A DNA stretch of 64,000 nt from JAODBJ01 sp963782465 (GCA_963782465.1 CAWAJR010000002.1:1-64000), one strand, 5' to 3'. Shown: positions 1 through 8,512, numbered from the stretch's first letter. Notes: generated by a model not told the origin, from the letters alone. Program-made: numbers and translations.

Positions 1-45
1 GGTTTCCTAAACCGTGTGCCGCAGGTTCGAATCCTGCCGGGGGCG
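1..45 (+). tRNA. tRNA-Arg (anticodon CCU), 5' end cut by window start
   Basis: The 3' half of a tRNA is visible. The anticodon loop sits at about 4-10 with anticodon CCT at 6-8 preceded by TT and followed by AA. A five-base variable loop is at 16-20. The T arm is at 21-37, with perfect GCAGG/CCTGC stems around the TTCGAAT loop. The 3' acceptor strand is at 38-44 with discriminator G at 45. CCA is not encoded. The D arm and the 5' acceptor strand lie outside the window, so identity rests on the anticodon. Confidence 0.87.
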
Positions 46-144
46 CTTCTCTGACCAGCGTAAACAGACTCGAAGCGACTCCGTGGACGTGCTGGACATG
101 ACACTTGCCCATCGTCGCGTGTCGCAGCGTCGCAGGATGGCGAC

Positions 145-399
145 ATGCAGGGATCGGTCCGACAACGCGGGCAACAGTCACGGGAGCTACGCGTACACGC
201 GGGGTGCGGCGCGTTGACCGGCCGCAAGAGGTACGTGCAACGCACGGTGCGCGGCACGAAGCGCGACGCGCGGGCCGCGCTCGCTCGACTGGTCACCGGC
301 GCTTGCAGCACCGGTCGGCAGATACGGCGCGCCGGCGCGTCAGAGGGCGAGTGGCGCGACAGTGGCGACCGCTTGCGGGTCGGTGCGCCATACGTCTGA
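145..399 (+). pseudogene. Remnant of a tyrosine integrase N-terminal (arm-binding) domain
   Basis: The open frame here is not a normal gene, but residues 13-51 (about 181-297) read like the N-terminal arm-binding domain of actinobacterial phage/ICE integrases. The pattern is LTGRKRYVQRTVRGTKRDAR, followed by AALARLVT. After that the match dissolves into unrelated Arg/Ala-rich residues, and there is no catalytic R-H-R-Y domain. It lies on the same strand about 100 bp downstream of a tRNA 3' end, which is where tRNA-targeting integrases sit. The 3' part overlaps the end of the opposite-strand VOC gene. Apart from this remnant, I see nothing else in 46-339. The call is inference from a short motif. 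Confidence 0.5.
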
Positions 400-780
400 C
401 ACGTCGACATAGAGCTCGATCCAGTTGCCATCTGGATCGGTGATGTAGATGCTCTGCGAGACGGTGTGGTCGGCGATCATTTCGATCTCGATCCCGAGAG
501 CATCGAAGTCGTCCTTGGCTTGGCGAAGCTGGTCGGTCGAATCGCCGATCTTGAAGGCCACATGGGCCAGGCCCGGGCTCTTCGGCGAGGGCTCCACAGC
601 ATCGGGGCCGATGGCTGAGATCGCGAAGTCGTGGTGGTTGCCGAGCGTGAAGAACGTTGTCGTCGGCGATTCCATGCGCGCCGAGACCTCGAGCCCGAGA
701 ATGTCGGTGTAGAAGCGCTCCGACCGTTCAAGATCACTGACCTGCAGCACGACATGCCCGAGTTGCCGAACTTTGACCAT
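340..780 (-). CDS. VOC-superfamily (glyoxalase/extradiol dioxygenase-like) protein
   Basis: A 146-residue protein made of one vicinal-oxygen-chelate unit (two beta-alpha-beta-beta-beta modules). Candidate metal ligands are His9 (LGHVVL), His73 (LAHVAF) and Glu122 (NWIELY), the His-His-Glu arrangement of catechol 2,3-dioxygenase-like and glyoxalase proteins. The ATG at 778-780 is chosen because the domain begins at residue 5 and a GGAG precedes it. The frame stays open further upstream, but that stretch has no domain character. It lies about 180 bp downstream of xylG on the same strand, probably in its own transcript. The substrate cannot be read from sequence. Confidence 0.8.
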   Translation of the reverse strand: MVKVRQLGHVVLQVSDLERSERFYTDILGLEVSARMESPTTTFFTLGNHHDFAISAIGPDAVEPSPKSPGLAHVAFKIGDSTDQLRQAKDDFDALGIEIEMIADHTVSQSIYITDPDGNWIELYVDVSDVWRTDPQAVATVAPLAL

Positions 781-961
781 CCCAACTCCGCTCCAACGCT
801 TCTTCTCGCTGCACGCGAACGAACGCTCACATGATGCCCTGATGGTTGCATTCGTATCACGCGCTGCGGTGTTCGTAGCGTCGAGGGTGCCGGCGGATCC
901 GTCTCGAGAATGCCCGGCCAGGAACGGCATCCCCGCATCGGGAGTGCCCGGCGCGCTCGCC

Positions 962-1777
962 CTAATTGCGGAGCTCGGCGATGTCCTCGCGGGAGACATC
1001 ACCGGGCTTCTTACCCATGATGATCATCGCGAGGACTTCGTCCTTGGTGACGTCGCGCTTGTTGACGGTGCCGACGAGCTTGCCCTGGAGCATCACGCAG
1101 ATCCGGTCGGCCAGATCGAACACGTCGTGGATGTCGTGGCTGATGAGGAAGATCCCGATGCCCTCGGCCCGGAGGCGGTTCACCAGATCGCGCACCTGCG
1201 CGGTCTCGGCCGGGCCCAGCGCAGCCGTCGGTTCGTCCATGATGAGGATCTTGGTGTCGAAGTAGATCGCGCGCGCGATCGCCACCGTCTGGCGCTGCCC
1301 ACCGGAGAGCGAGCTCACGGCGGTCTTGAGGTTCTTGAACCGAGGGTTGAGCCGCCCCACGACGTCCTGGGTCGCGGCCGCCATGGCGGGGTCGTCGAGG
1401 GCGCCGAGACGAGTCCGCAGCTCGCGCCCGAGGAAGACGTTGCCCGCGGCGTCGATGTTCTCGGCCAGCGCGAGCTTCTGGTAGATCGTTTCGATGCCGT
1501 GCTTCTGCGCGTCACGAGGCTGGTGCATCGTGACGCGCACGCCGTTGATCAGGATCTCGCCGGAATCACACCCGTGGGCACCGGAGAGTGTGTGCATCAA
1601 CGTCGACTTTCCCGCGCCGTTGCCGCCGACCAGCGCGACGACCTCACCGGGGTAGAGATCAAGGCTCACGCGGTCGACAGCTTGGAGCCCGCCGAAGGCC
1701 ACACAGATGTTGCGCATCTCGACGAGCGGGGTCGCTCCGGATTCGGACGGGAGCGGGGCGGGCCGCAGGTCGGTCAC
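962..1777 (-). CDS. xylG: Sugar (xylose-type) ABC transporter ATP-binding protein
   Basis: A 271-residue single ABC domain that powers sugar import with the XylH-like permease. It shows Walker A GGNGAGKST, signature LSGGQRQ, Walker B ILIMDEPTAAL and H-loop SHD. Canonical XylG has two fused ABC domains of about 500 residues. Here there is one, as in FrcA-type systems, so the transporter probably uses a homodimer. The start is a GTG (1775-1777) overlapping the TGA of the permease by four bases (GTGA), which implies translational coupling. It is last in the order xylF-xylH-xylG. The sugar is inferred from the nearby xylA and xylB. Confidence 0.88.
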   Translation of the reverse strand: MTDLRPAPLPSESGATPLVEMRNICVAFGGLQAVDRVSLDLYPGEVVALVGGNGAGKSTLMHTLSGAHGCDSGEILINGVRVTMHQPRDAQKHGIETIYQKLALAENIDAAGNVFLGRELRTRLGALDDPAMAAATQDVVGRLNPRFKNLKTAVSSLSGGQRQTVAIARAIYFDTKILIMDEPTAALGPAETAQVRDLVNRLRAEGIGIFLISHDIHDVFDLADRICVMLQGKLVGTVNKRDVTKDEVLAMIIMGKKPGDVSREDIAELRN

Positions 1778-3156
1778 GGCCGACCGGTCTGGATGACGAT
1801 GGCTGCCACGATGAGGCCCGCTACGAGCGCGGCGAGGGCCGTCTTGCGGCGCCCGGCCCGGATTGCCGCGTCGATGGCGACTGCGGCGACGAGCACGACG
1901 CCGACGACGATGTCCTGTGACGGCGAGTCGATGCGCAGGAGGACCATGCCGGAGCGAAGCGACTGCATCACGATCGCTCCGAGCACGGCGCCGGTGATCG
2001 TCCCGATCCCGCCGGAGAACGAGGTCCCGCCGATGACGGCGGCGGCGATGACGTCGAGCTCGTTCTGGACGCCGAGGTTCGTCACCGCCGCGTTGAGCCG
2101 GGCGGTCTGGATGGCGGCGCTCACCGCACAGAGCACGCCCATGAGGGTGTACGTGAGCATGACCGTGCGCCGGGTGTTGATGCCGCTCAGCTCGGCCGCT
2201 TCCGGGTTGCCGCCGTATGCGTACACGTACCGTCCGAAGCGGCGTCGCTTGGCGAGGTACGTCATCACCAGGGTCACCACGATCAAGATGACCACCGGGT
2301 ACGCGACCCCCGTTGGCTTCCCGGTGATCGGCGAGTCGTAACGGTTGAAGATCAGCGCGACACCCGCGATGACGGCTGCGCAGCCGGCGGCGCCCAGCCC
2401 GACCTCGACGTAGATCGGGCGGACGGCGAGGTCGTAGCGCTTTCGGGCGCGGCGGGCGAGGTAGAGGCTGAGCACCACGCCCGCGCAGCACAACGCCGCG
2501 AATCCCCAGCTCCGCCACTCACCGAGCGATCCCTTGGCTCCGCCGCCGATCAGCTGGAAGGTGTGCTGGAGGGGCGCGAGCGTCTGCCCCTGCTTGCCTC
2601 CGGTGCGGAAGATCGCGCCGCGCCAGACGAGGTAGCCGCCCAGCGTGACGATGAACGAGGGCACCCCTCCGTAGGCGATGATGTAGCCCGTCACCGTCCC
2701 GGCGAGGGCGCCGAGCGCGACGCCCACGATGAGCGCGACGACCCAGACGTACGGCTTGTCCGCGAGCCCGCCGACCGTGACGTTGAGGCCGAAGAACGCG
2801 ATCACGCCGTCGGTTTGCACCAGGGCCATCGTGTAGCCGAGAAAGCCGAGCAGCGACCCCACGGACAGGTCGATGTTGCGCGACACGATGATCAGGACCA
2901 TGCCCGTGGCCATGATCGCGATCGACGTGCTCTGGACCGACAGGTTCCAGAGGTTGCGGGACGTGAGGAAATCGCCGTTCGACAGGGCGTTGAACGTCAT
3001 CCAGATCGCCGCGAGCGCCACCACCATCCCGATCAGACGGGTGTCGAGCTCGGTGGCGGTCACGAACGACCGCCACCGATGCTCGCGCGATGGGTTCGGG
3101 GCCATCGGCGGGCTCGGGGTGTTCCCGAGCCCCGCCGGAGCGTCAGTCTCTGTCAA
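1774..3156 (-). CDS. xylH: Sugar (xylose-type) ABC transporter permease
   Basis: A 460-residue polytopic membrane protein of the XylH/RbsC family. A hydrophilic N-terminal tail of about 40 residues is followed by roughly ten or more hydrophobic segments. The family hallmark is seen near residue 85: GMVLIIVSRNIDLSVGSLLG. It is longer than E. coli XylH (393) because of a charged insert in the middle (around residues 215-290) that itself contains further hydrophobic stretches. It lies 22 bp downstream of the binding-protein gene and overlaps xylG by four bases, so the three form one operon. Confidence 0.88.
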   Translation of the reverse strand: MTETDAPAGLGNTPSPPMAPNPSREHRWRSFVTATELDTRLIGMVVALAAIWMTFNALSNGDFLTSRNLWNLSVQSTSIAIMATGMVLIIVSRNIDLSVGSLLGFLGYTMALVQTDGVIAFFGLNVTVGGLADKPYVWVVALIVGVALGALAGTVTGYIIAYGGVPSFIVTLGGYLVWRGAIFRTGGKQGQTLAPLQHTFQLIGGGAKGSLGEWRSWGFAALCCAGVVLSLYLARRARKRYDLAVRPIYVEVGLGAAGCAAVIAGVALIFNRYDSPITGKPTGVAYPVVILIVVTLVMTYLAKRRRFGRYVYAYGGNPEAAELSGINTRRTVMLTYTLMGVLCAVSAAIQTARLNAAVTNLGVQNELDVIAAAVIGGTSFSGGIGTITGAVLGAIVMQSLRSGMVLLRIDSPSQDIVVGVVLVAAVAIDAAIRAGRRKTALAALVAGLIVAAIVIQTGRP

Positions 3157-3178
3157 CGTCGGCGCTCGTCAGTGCCGG

Positions 3179-4267
3179 TCAGCAGACGGGAACCGAACCG
3201 GCCTTCACGCCCTTGCACACGTTTGCCTTCGTCGTCCAGCCCGCGTCGATGACGACGTTGAGGTTGTCCTTGGTGATGGCCTGCGGCTCGAGGAAAATCG
3301 ACGTGAGGTTGTTGCCATCCGGGCTCTTGAACTGCTGGGTGTTACTGACCTTCGTGACGTCCTTGTTCTTGCACAGCTCGATGGCCGCGTCGCCGGCGGT
3401 CTTGCCCAGCAGGCGGGCATCCTTCCAGACGCTGACGGTCTGCGTGCCGAGGGCGATCCGGTTGAGGGCGGCCTGGTCACCGTCCTGACCGGACACGGGC
3501 ACCTTGCCGGCGAGCCCCTGAGACTGCAGCGCGGACACGACGCCACCGGCCATCCCGTCGTTCTCCGACAGGACCGCCTGCACGTTGTTGTTGGCTGCGG
3601 TGAGGAACTGCTCGGTCTCGGTCTGGGCCTTCGACGGGTCCCAGTTGTCGGTGTAGGTCTCGCCGACGATCTTGATGTCGCCGGAGTCCACGGCCGACTT
3701 GATGACCTGGTCGTAGCCCTGGCGCAGGAAGTCCGAGTTGGCGTCGGCCTTGTTGCCCTTGATGACGATGTAGTTGCCCTTCGGCACGACGTCGAAGACG
3801 GATTGCGCCTCCAAGTGGCCGACCTTCACGTTGTCGAAGGTGATGTAGAGCGCGCCCGGGTCCTCAATGAGGCGGTCGTACGCGATCACCGGCACGCCGT
3901 TCGAGAGTGCGTTCGCGACCGACGGCTTGATGGCGGTGCCGTCCTGGGCGAGGATGATCAGGGCATTGGCGCCCTGCGAGATCAGGTTCTCGACGTTGCT
4001 CGCCTGCGTCTCGGCCGACGACTTGGCGTCGTTCGAGATGTAGGTGCCGCCGCCGTCCTCGACGGCCTTCTTGATCGCCGGCTCGTCGAACTTGGCCCAG
4101 CGTTCCTCCTGGTAGTTGTTCCAGGAAACGCCGACGACACACTTTCCGCTGCCGCTACTGGCGGTCGTCGTGGAACCCGAGCTGCTCTTGTTGCTGCTGC
4201 TCCCACATGCTGCGAACAGCGGGAGCCCGACAGCCAGTGTGACGGCAGTCAATCGAGATAGACGCAT
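3179..4267 (-). CDS. xylF: Sugar (xylose) ABC transporter substrate-binding lipoprotein
   Basis: A 362-residue periplasmic-binding protein of the ribose/xylose type. The N-terminus (MRLSRLTAVTLAVG) is followed by a lipobox LFAAC, with the acylated Cys near residue 20, then a Ser/Thr/Gly linker typical of actinobacterial lipoproteins. The body has the type I fold signatures KSSAETQ, ILAQDGTAI and GQDGDQAAL. The ATG at 4265-4267 is preferred to upstream in-frame starts because it begins the signal peptide and has a GGGGAGGG ribosome site. First gene of xylFHG. The ligand is inferred to be D-xylose from the xylAB genes 5 kb away. Confidence 0.88.
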   Translation of the reverse strand: MRLSRLTAVTLAVGLPLFAACGSSSNKSSSGSTTTASSGSGKCVVGVSWNNYQEERWAKFDEPAIKKAVEDGGGTYISNDAKSSAETQASNVENLISQGANALIILAQDGTAIKPSVANALSNGVPVIAYDRLIEDPGALYITFDNVKVGHLEAQSVFDVVPKGNYIVIKGNKADANSDFLRQGYDQVIKSAVDSGDIKIVGETYTDNWDPSKAQTETEQFLTAANNNVQAVLSENDGMAGGVVSALQSQGLAGKVPVSGQDGDQAALNRIALGTQTVSVWKDARLLGKTAGDAAIELCKNKDVTKVSNTQQFKSPDGNNLTSIFLEPQAITKDNLNVVIDAGWTTKANVCKGVKAGSVPVC

Positions 4268-4328
4268 CCGAGAAGCCCTCCCCGTCCGCTTTTCCGGACC
4301 GTTTGCGATGCGCTCCGTCGCCTTGAAA

Positions 4329-4345
4329 TGAACACGCTGTGAACA
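4329..4345 (-). promoter_or_regulatory. Direct repeat upstream of xylF, candidate operator
   Basis: TGAACA occurs at 4329-4334 and again at 4340-4345, 11 bp apart (about one helical turn). On the coding strand of xylF this reads TGTTCA twice, about 65-80 bp before the start codon. It is the only repeated element I see in the 138-bp leader. A role in sugar-responsive control is inference. Confidence 0.3.
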
Positions 4346-4405
4346 ATTTCTAGCACACGGTGCTCCGCGAGTCATCGTATGCCTGGGTTCCGGCCGCCGC
4401 GGCCC

Positions 4406-5998
4406 TCAGCGATCCGCTCCGGGTGGCAGCTGCGCGACGTTGAGCCAACGCGTTCCCGTCGCCCGGCGGACGACGAAGGTCGTCGCGAACGGAGACGAGG
4501 TCCGAGATCGGAGATGCCCCGAGGCGTCGTAGGTCTCGCGGGTGTCGGTGCCCCGGGATACGAGCCCGAGGCTCAAGCCGTCCTGGCGGCCGAACGGGAC
4601 GAGCAACGTGACGTGCACATGGTCGATGCGGTAGTGCTCGATGGTGGTGGTCCCGCTCGACGCCGCTGCCTGGAGGCGCCCGCGCATCTCGTCGAGCCGA
4701 TCACCGTGGTCGACCGCGGTCAAGATCGACGCGTCGGCGCGACGGAGCGCCTGGTTCTCGAGTTCGAGGTTCTCGACGAGGGTCAGGACGATCTCCTGCG
4801 CGCCGCGGCCGGAGATCTCGTGGTTCCAGTCGAGGACGTCCTGGTCCACGGAGATCTCGGGCAGGGTCGCCGGGTTCACGTCGTGGGGGACCCGGTTCAG
4901 GACGTCGGCAGCGGCAGGTACGACGACGCCGCGGGCCGGCGACCCGGCGGCGACGATGCCGCCCGCGAGCCCGAGGCACACTGCCGCGATCGACGCGAGC
5001 CGGAGGGCACCGCCGACCACTCGACCGCCCGGCCCGTCGGGGAAGGCCAGCCTGGACGCGAACCGGAGCAGGTCATCGGCCGTCGAACGGGGCTCGGGCA
5101 CCAGCCGGTCAACGAGGGGACGAGCCGCGCAGACGAGCACCAGGCCCCCGAGGAGCGCGACCTTGGTTCCGAATTCCTCGCTCTGGGTCGCCATGAGCAG
5201 GGTGCTGGTGATCGCCACGAGGACAGCGAACACGACGCGGCCGACCCGTCCCATGGGAACCGTCTTCGGATCCGTGAGCATGAAGAAGAGGAAGATCAGC
5301 ACCTCGGGAGACGAGACGATCGCCCACCAGTAGTCGAACCCGCAGACGGGCGCGAACGCCCACCGCGCGGTCATGCAGTGCCCGGAGGCGGCCAAGACTC
5401 CGATCCCCGCGGCGAGGCAGGCCCAGAACACGACCGCCGTGGCGAGCAGCTGCATGCGGGCGGTGATCACCAGCCCGCCGACGAGGATGACGGCGTAGGC
5501 CAGGATCATCCAGCGCGCCCACGGCGCCCACCAGAAATCGAGCGGCTCGGCCCGCGTCGTGCCGAGCAGCAGGAAGGCGACAACCAGGCCGACGTTGGAC
5601 GGGTTGAACAGGGGGGACCCGCGGTACCGGATGGCGTACTTCGTCAACAACGAGAACGCCGCGACACCGGCGAACACATACCACCGGTACGTGCTCCAGT
5701 GGTCGCCGGGGGGCGTTCCGGGCACCCGGAGGATGAGCGCCACCCCGCTGCCGGTCAGCATGGCGCTGCCCGGCCACACGAACGCCTTCTGGGCCCGGAA
5801 GGTCAGGCCGACCTCGATGACCGCGCAGGTGAGGATGGCCGACAGGATCTGCGGCACGCTGACCTGGAACCGCAACCCGATCTGTCCGAGGACGTGCACC
5901 GTGATGATGACGGCCGCCACGTGCAGGCGCGGGTCGCGCGTCTTCGGCAAGATCACGGGGTAGCTGCCCTTGCCGAGCGTCAGCGTCCGGCTCGTCAC
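4406..5998 (-). CDS. UnbU-like (NqrB/RnfD-related) membrane protein with extra C-terminal domain
   Basis: A 530-residue protein. Residues about 20-350 hold some ten transmembrane segments with NqrB/RnfD-like signatures SPLFNPSNVGLVVAFLLLG and FFMLTDPKTVPMG, as in UnbU proteins of enediyne loci and RnfD. In Rnf/Nqr these motifs sit in flavin-bearing subunits; no flavin role is proven here. Residues about 360-530 form a hydrophilic domain I do not recognise, probably extracytoplasmic. The GTG start (5996-5998) has an AGGGGAGAGG ribosome site. It diverges from an UnbV-like gene, its known partner type. No Rnf subunits and no enediyne polyketide synthase are present. Confidence 0.68.
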   Translation of the reverse strand: MTSRTLTLGKGSYPVILPKTRDPRLHVAAVIITVHVLGQIGLRFQVSVPQILSAILTCAVIEVGLTFRAQKAFVWPGSAMLTGSGVALILRVPGTPPGDHWSTYRWYVFAGVAAFSLLTKYAIRYRGSPLFNPSNVGLVVAFLLLGTTRAEPLDFWWAPWARWMILAYAVILVGGLVITARMQLLATAVVFWACLAAGIGVLAASGHCMTARWAFAPVCGFDYWWAIVSSPEVLIFLFFMLTDPKTVPMGRVGRVVFAVLVAITSTLLMATQSEEFGTKVALLGGLVLVCAARPLVDRLVPEPRSTADDLLRFASRLAFPDGPGGRVVGGALRLASIAAVCLGLAGGIVAAGSPARGVVVPAAADVLNRVPHDVNPATLPEISVDQDVLDWNHEISGRGAQEIVLTLVENLELENQALRRADASILTAVDHGDRLDEMRGRLQAAASSGTTTIEHYRIDHVHVTLLVPFGRQDGLSLGLVSRGTDTRETYDASGHLRSRTSSPFATTFVVRRATGTRWLNVAQLPPGADR

Positions 5999-6006
5999 AC
6001 CTCTCC

Positions 6007-6040
6007 CCTAACGCATGCCTGTCCACCTAACGCAGGCCTG
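6007..6040. promoter_or_regulatory. 15-bp direct repeat in the UnbU/UnbV-like divergent promoter
   Basis: CCTAACGCATGCCTG at 6007-6021 is repeated with one mismatch as CCTAACGCAGGCCTG at 6026-6040, a 19-bp period. The repeat fills much of the 82-bp gap between two divergent genes. This makes it a plausible operator or shared promoter element for the pair. Confidence 0.4.
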
Positions 6041-6080
6041 GTCGCCCGTCGACTGTAGGTCGCTGTGGTTCACTCAGTAC

Positions 6081-7715
6081 GTGCGACGTTGGTGGGTGCT
6101 CGTGCTCGCCGTGCTGGTCGCGACGGCAGGTGTCGCCGTCGCGACATCGGCTCGCGGTCGTGATCGGTCAGGGACGCCGGAGGCCCCGCGATACGTCGAC
6201 GAGACCAGGTCCGCGGGCATCGTCCACCGGTACGACGGCAACTCCGACTTCTTCGTCGGTGGCGGCGTCGCGGCGTTCGACTGCAACGGCGACGGGCGCG
6301 ACGAGCTCTACTTCGCCGGAGGTTCGAAGCCCGCGGCGCTGTACCGCAACGAGAGCCCGGTGGGTGGCGCGCTCCGCTTCCGCCGCCTCCCGTCGACCGT
6401 CACCGACCTCACGTCGGTCACCGGTGCGTACCCGATCGACATCGATGGCGACGGCCACACGGATCTCGTTGTCCTCCGCCGCGGCGGCAACGTCATACTC
6501 CGCGGCCTCGGGAACTGCCGGTTCGCACCGGCCAACGACCGCTTCGGGATCGACGCCGGTCACGCGTGGACCGTCGGGTTCAGCGCGACGTGGGAGGGCA
6601 CGAACGCGTTGCCCACGCTGGCGTTCGCCAACTACCTGGTGCCGGGCACCTACGACTGTGGCACGAGCGAGCTCGTACGGCCCGCGCCCACGGCAGGGCG
6701 TTACGCACCGCCCATCGCGCTCCACCCCGGCTACTCCGCGCTGTCCGCGCTGTTCAGCGACTGGGACCGGTCCGGAGAACGCGACCTGCGCTTGGCCAAC
6801 GACCGGAACTACTACCGCGACGGGTCCGAGCAGCTGTGGCGGGTCGCCCCGGGCCAAGCTCCCCGCCTCTACACCGCGAGCGACGGTTGGCGGCCACTAC
6901 AGATCTGGGGGATGGGCATCGCCAGCCAGGACATCACGGGGGACGGCCGACCCGAGGTGTTCATCACGAGTCAGGGTGACAACAAGCTCCAAACGCTGGC
7001 CGGCCATGACGCACAACCGACCTACGACGACATTGCCCTCCAGCATGGCGTCACCGCCCAACGGCCGTACACGGGTGGCGACGTGCTGCCATCGACCGCG
7101 TGGCACCCCGAGTTCGCCGACGTCAACAACGACGGCTTCGTCGACCTGTTCATCACGAAGGGGAACGTCGAAGCACAGGCCGACTACGCCCATCGCGATC
7201 CGAACAACCTCCTGCTGGGTCGCGGCGATGGCACGTTCGTCGAGGGGGCGCAGGACGCCGGCATCGTCGAATTCGAGCGTGGTCGTGGCGCCGCGCTCGT
7301 CGACCTGAACCTCGACGGCATGCTCGACCTCGTCGTGGTCAACCGGCGCGCGAACGTCAAGATTTGGCGCAACGTCGGGCGGGGTGACGCCGAGCAGCCG
7401 CGGCAGCAGGGCCACTGGATCGCGCTGCGGCTTCAGCAACCGGGCCCGAACCGGGACGCCATCGGTGCGTGGGTGGAGGTGATGATCGGCGATCGGCGCC
7501 TCGACCACGAAGTCACCGTCGGCGGCGGCCACGCCAGTGGCCAGCTCGGCTGGATCCACGTCGGGCTCGGCGATCACGACTCCACTCGGGTCCGCATCCA
7601 GTGGCCCGACGGTAAGACCGGGCCCTGGTTCGACGCGCGCGCCGACGAGTTCGTGACGATCCAGCGCGGTGCGACCGCGGTCGAGCGTTGGGACCCGGGG
7701 GGTTCGCAACGATGA
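6081..7715 (+). CDS. UnbV-like / CRTAC1-family FG-GAP repeat protein with C-terminal ASPIC domain
   Basis: A 544-residue exported protein. The N-terminus (RRWWVLVLAVLVATAGVAVA) is a signal peptide or anchor. The body carries at least six FG-GAP-like calcium-binding repeats of form DxDxDGxxDL, for example DCNGDGRDELYF, DIDGDGHTDLVVL, DITGDGRPEVFIT and DVNNDGFVDLFIT, forming a predicted beta-propeller. The C-terminus (about 455-540) is the ASPIC/UnbV domain (WVEVMIGDRRLDHEVTVGGG). The GTG at 6081 is preferred because the signal sequence begins there; an ATG at 6015 is also in frame. Molecular function is unknown for the family; in enediyne clusters it pairs with UnbU. Confidence 0.78.
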   Translation: MRRWWVLVLAVLVATAGVAVATSARGRDRSGTPEAPRYVDETRSAGIVHRYDGNSDFFVGGGVAAFDCNGDGRDELYFAGGSKPAALYRNESPVGGALRFRRLPSTVTDLTSVTGAYPIDIDGDGHTDLVVLRRGGNVILRGLGNCRFAPANDRFGIDAGHAWTVGFSATWEGTNALPTLAFANYLVPGTYDCGTSELVRPAPTAGRYAPPIALHPGYSALSALFSDWDRSGERDLRLANDRNYYRDGSEQLWRVAPGQAPRLYTASDGWRPLQIWGMGIASQDITGDGRPEVFITSQGDNKLQTLAGHDAQPTYDDIALQHGVTAQRPYTGGDVLPSTAWHPEFADVNNDGFVDLFITKGNVEAQADYAHRDPNNLLLGRGDGTFVEGAQDAGIVEFERGRGAALVDLNLDGMLDLVVVNRRANVKIWRNVGRGDAEQPRQQGHWIALRLQQPGPNRDAIGAWVEVMIGDRRLDHEVTVGGGHASGQLGWIHVGLGDHDSTRVRIQWPDGKTGPWFDARADEFVTIQRGATAVERWDPGGSQR

Positions 7716-7840
7716 CGACGACGCGGGATCTCGCTCCCGGAGTTCGATAGCTTCTTCGGTGTGCTCCTCGACAGGGGTCGGCAGCGCCACTCGGACGAGC
7801 GGGTGAAACCTCCGACCTCTCCCGGCGGAATGACCTGCGG

Positions 7841-8512
7841 GTGATCGTGCGCGACGACCTCGCGGAGGCGCACCGCCTGGCCTGGGAGCATCTGGCCGCG
7901 CCGGGCACCTGGTGGACCGGTGTCGAGCGAGTGGAGCTGGCCGGGACCGCCCTCTTGGCGATCACCGATGCCGACCCCGTCCCGCCGTGGATCGCGGTGA
8001 CGTCCACGGAGCGGCTCGGCGCCGTTCGCGCCGTCCCACCGGTGGCTGACGACGTCGCCTACCGCCTCGCCCGCCACGCCGGAACCATGACCCGGCAGGT
8101 GTACGACGCCGCGGTCGCCGAGTTGGGCGAGCTGCCGTACATCGAGCTGTGCGCCATCGTGTCGACCGTCGCCGCAGTGGCCCACTTCTGCCGGAACATC
8201 GGCGTCGAGGTGCCGCCGCTGCCGGTGCCGGTCGGAGGTCTCCCGACGCGACAGCGGCCCGAACGTCTCGCGGCCACGCGCTTCAACTGGGTCCCGGTCG
8301 CCGAGCCGGCCGACGAGGTGGCGGCAGTCGTCCAGGCGTACACCGCAGTGCCCGCGGAGCACCGCAACACCTGGCGCATGGCCGGCGCCCAGTACATGCC
8401 GCCGGACGAAATGGTGAAGCCGGACTGGAAACGGCGGCCCGACGGCTTGTCACGGGCGCAGATGGAACTCGTCGCGGCACGGCTGACCAAGCTGCGCGAC
8501 TGCTTCTACTGA
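7841..8512 (+). CDS. Uncharacterised helical protein, possibly AhpD/carboxymuconolactone decarboxylase-like
   Basis: A 223-residue cytoplasmic protein with no signal peptide. The central helical part ELGELPYIELCAIVSTVAAV followed by HFCRNIGVEVPP resembles carboxymuconolactone decarboxylase/alkylhydroperoxidase-related proteins, but no CxxC redox pair is present. If the relationship is right, it is not an ordinary AhpD peroxidase. The GTG at 7841 is the first start in this frame after a stop at 7748-7750. An in-frame ATG at 7712 overlapping the UnbV-like stop lies before that stop, so an indel in 7716-7840 cannot be excluded. The next gene starts immediately after its stop. Confidence 0.45.
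   Translation: MIVRDDLAEAHRLAWEHLAAPGTWWTGVERVELAGTALLAITDADPVPPWIAVTSTERLGAVRAVPPVADDVAYRLARHAGTMTRQVYDAAVAELGELPYIELCAIVSTVAAVAHFCRNIGVEVPPLPVPVGGLPTRQRPERLAATRFNWVPVAEPADEVAAVVQAYTAVPAEHRNTWRMAGAQYMPPDEMVKPDWKRRPDGLSRAQMELVAARLTKLRDCFY

Noticed and set aside
781..1002. An N-terminal extension of the VOC protein to 1002
   Set aside because: The added residues have no domain character, overlap the end of xylG, and a better start with a ribosome site exists at 780.
773..2341. A 522-codon open frame on the plus strand opposite the sugar transporter genes
   Set aside because: It is antisense to two well-supported genes and its product is low-complexity Arg/Val/Asp-rich; long antisense frames are expected at this GC content.
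4406..7715. An enediyne biosynthetic cluster, suggested by UnbU/UnbV-like genes
   Set aside because: No polyketide synthase, thioesterase or other enediyne gene is present in the window.
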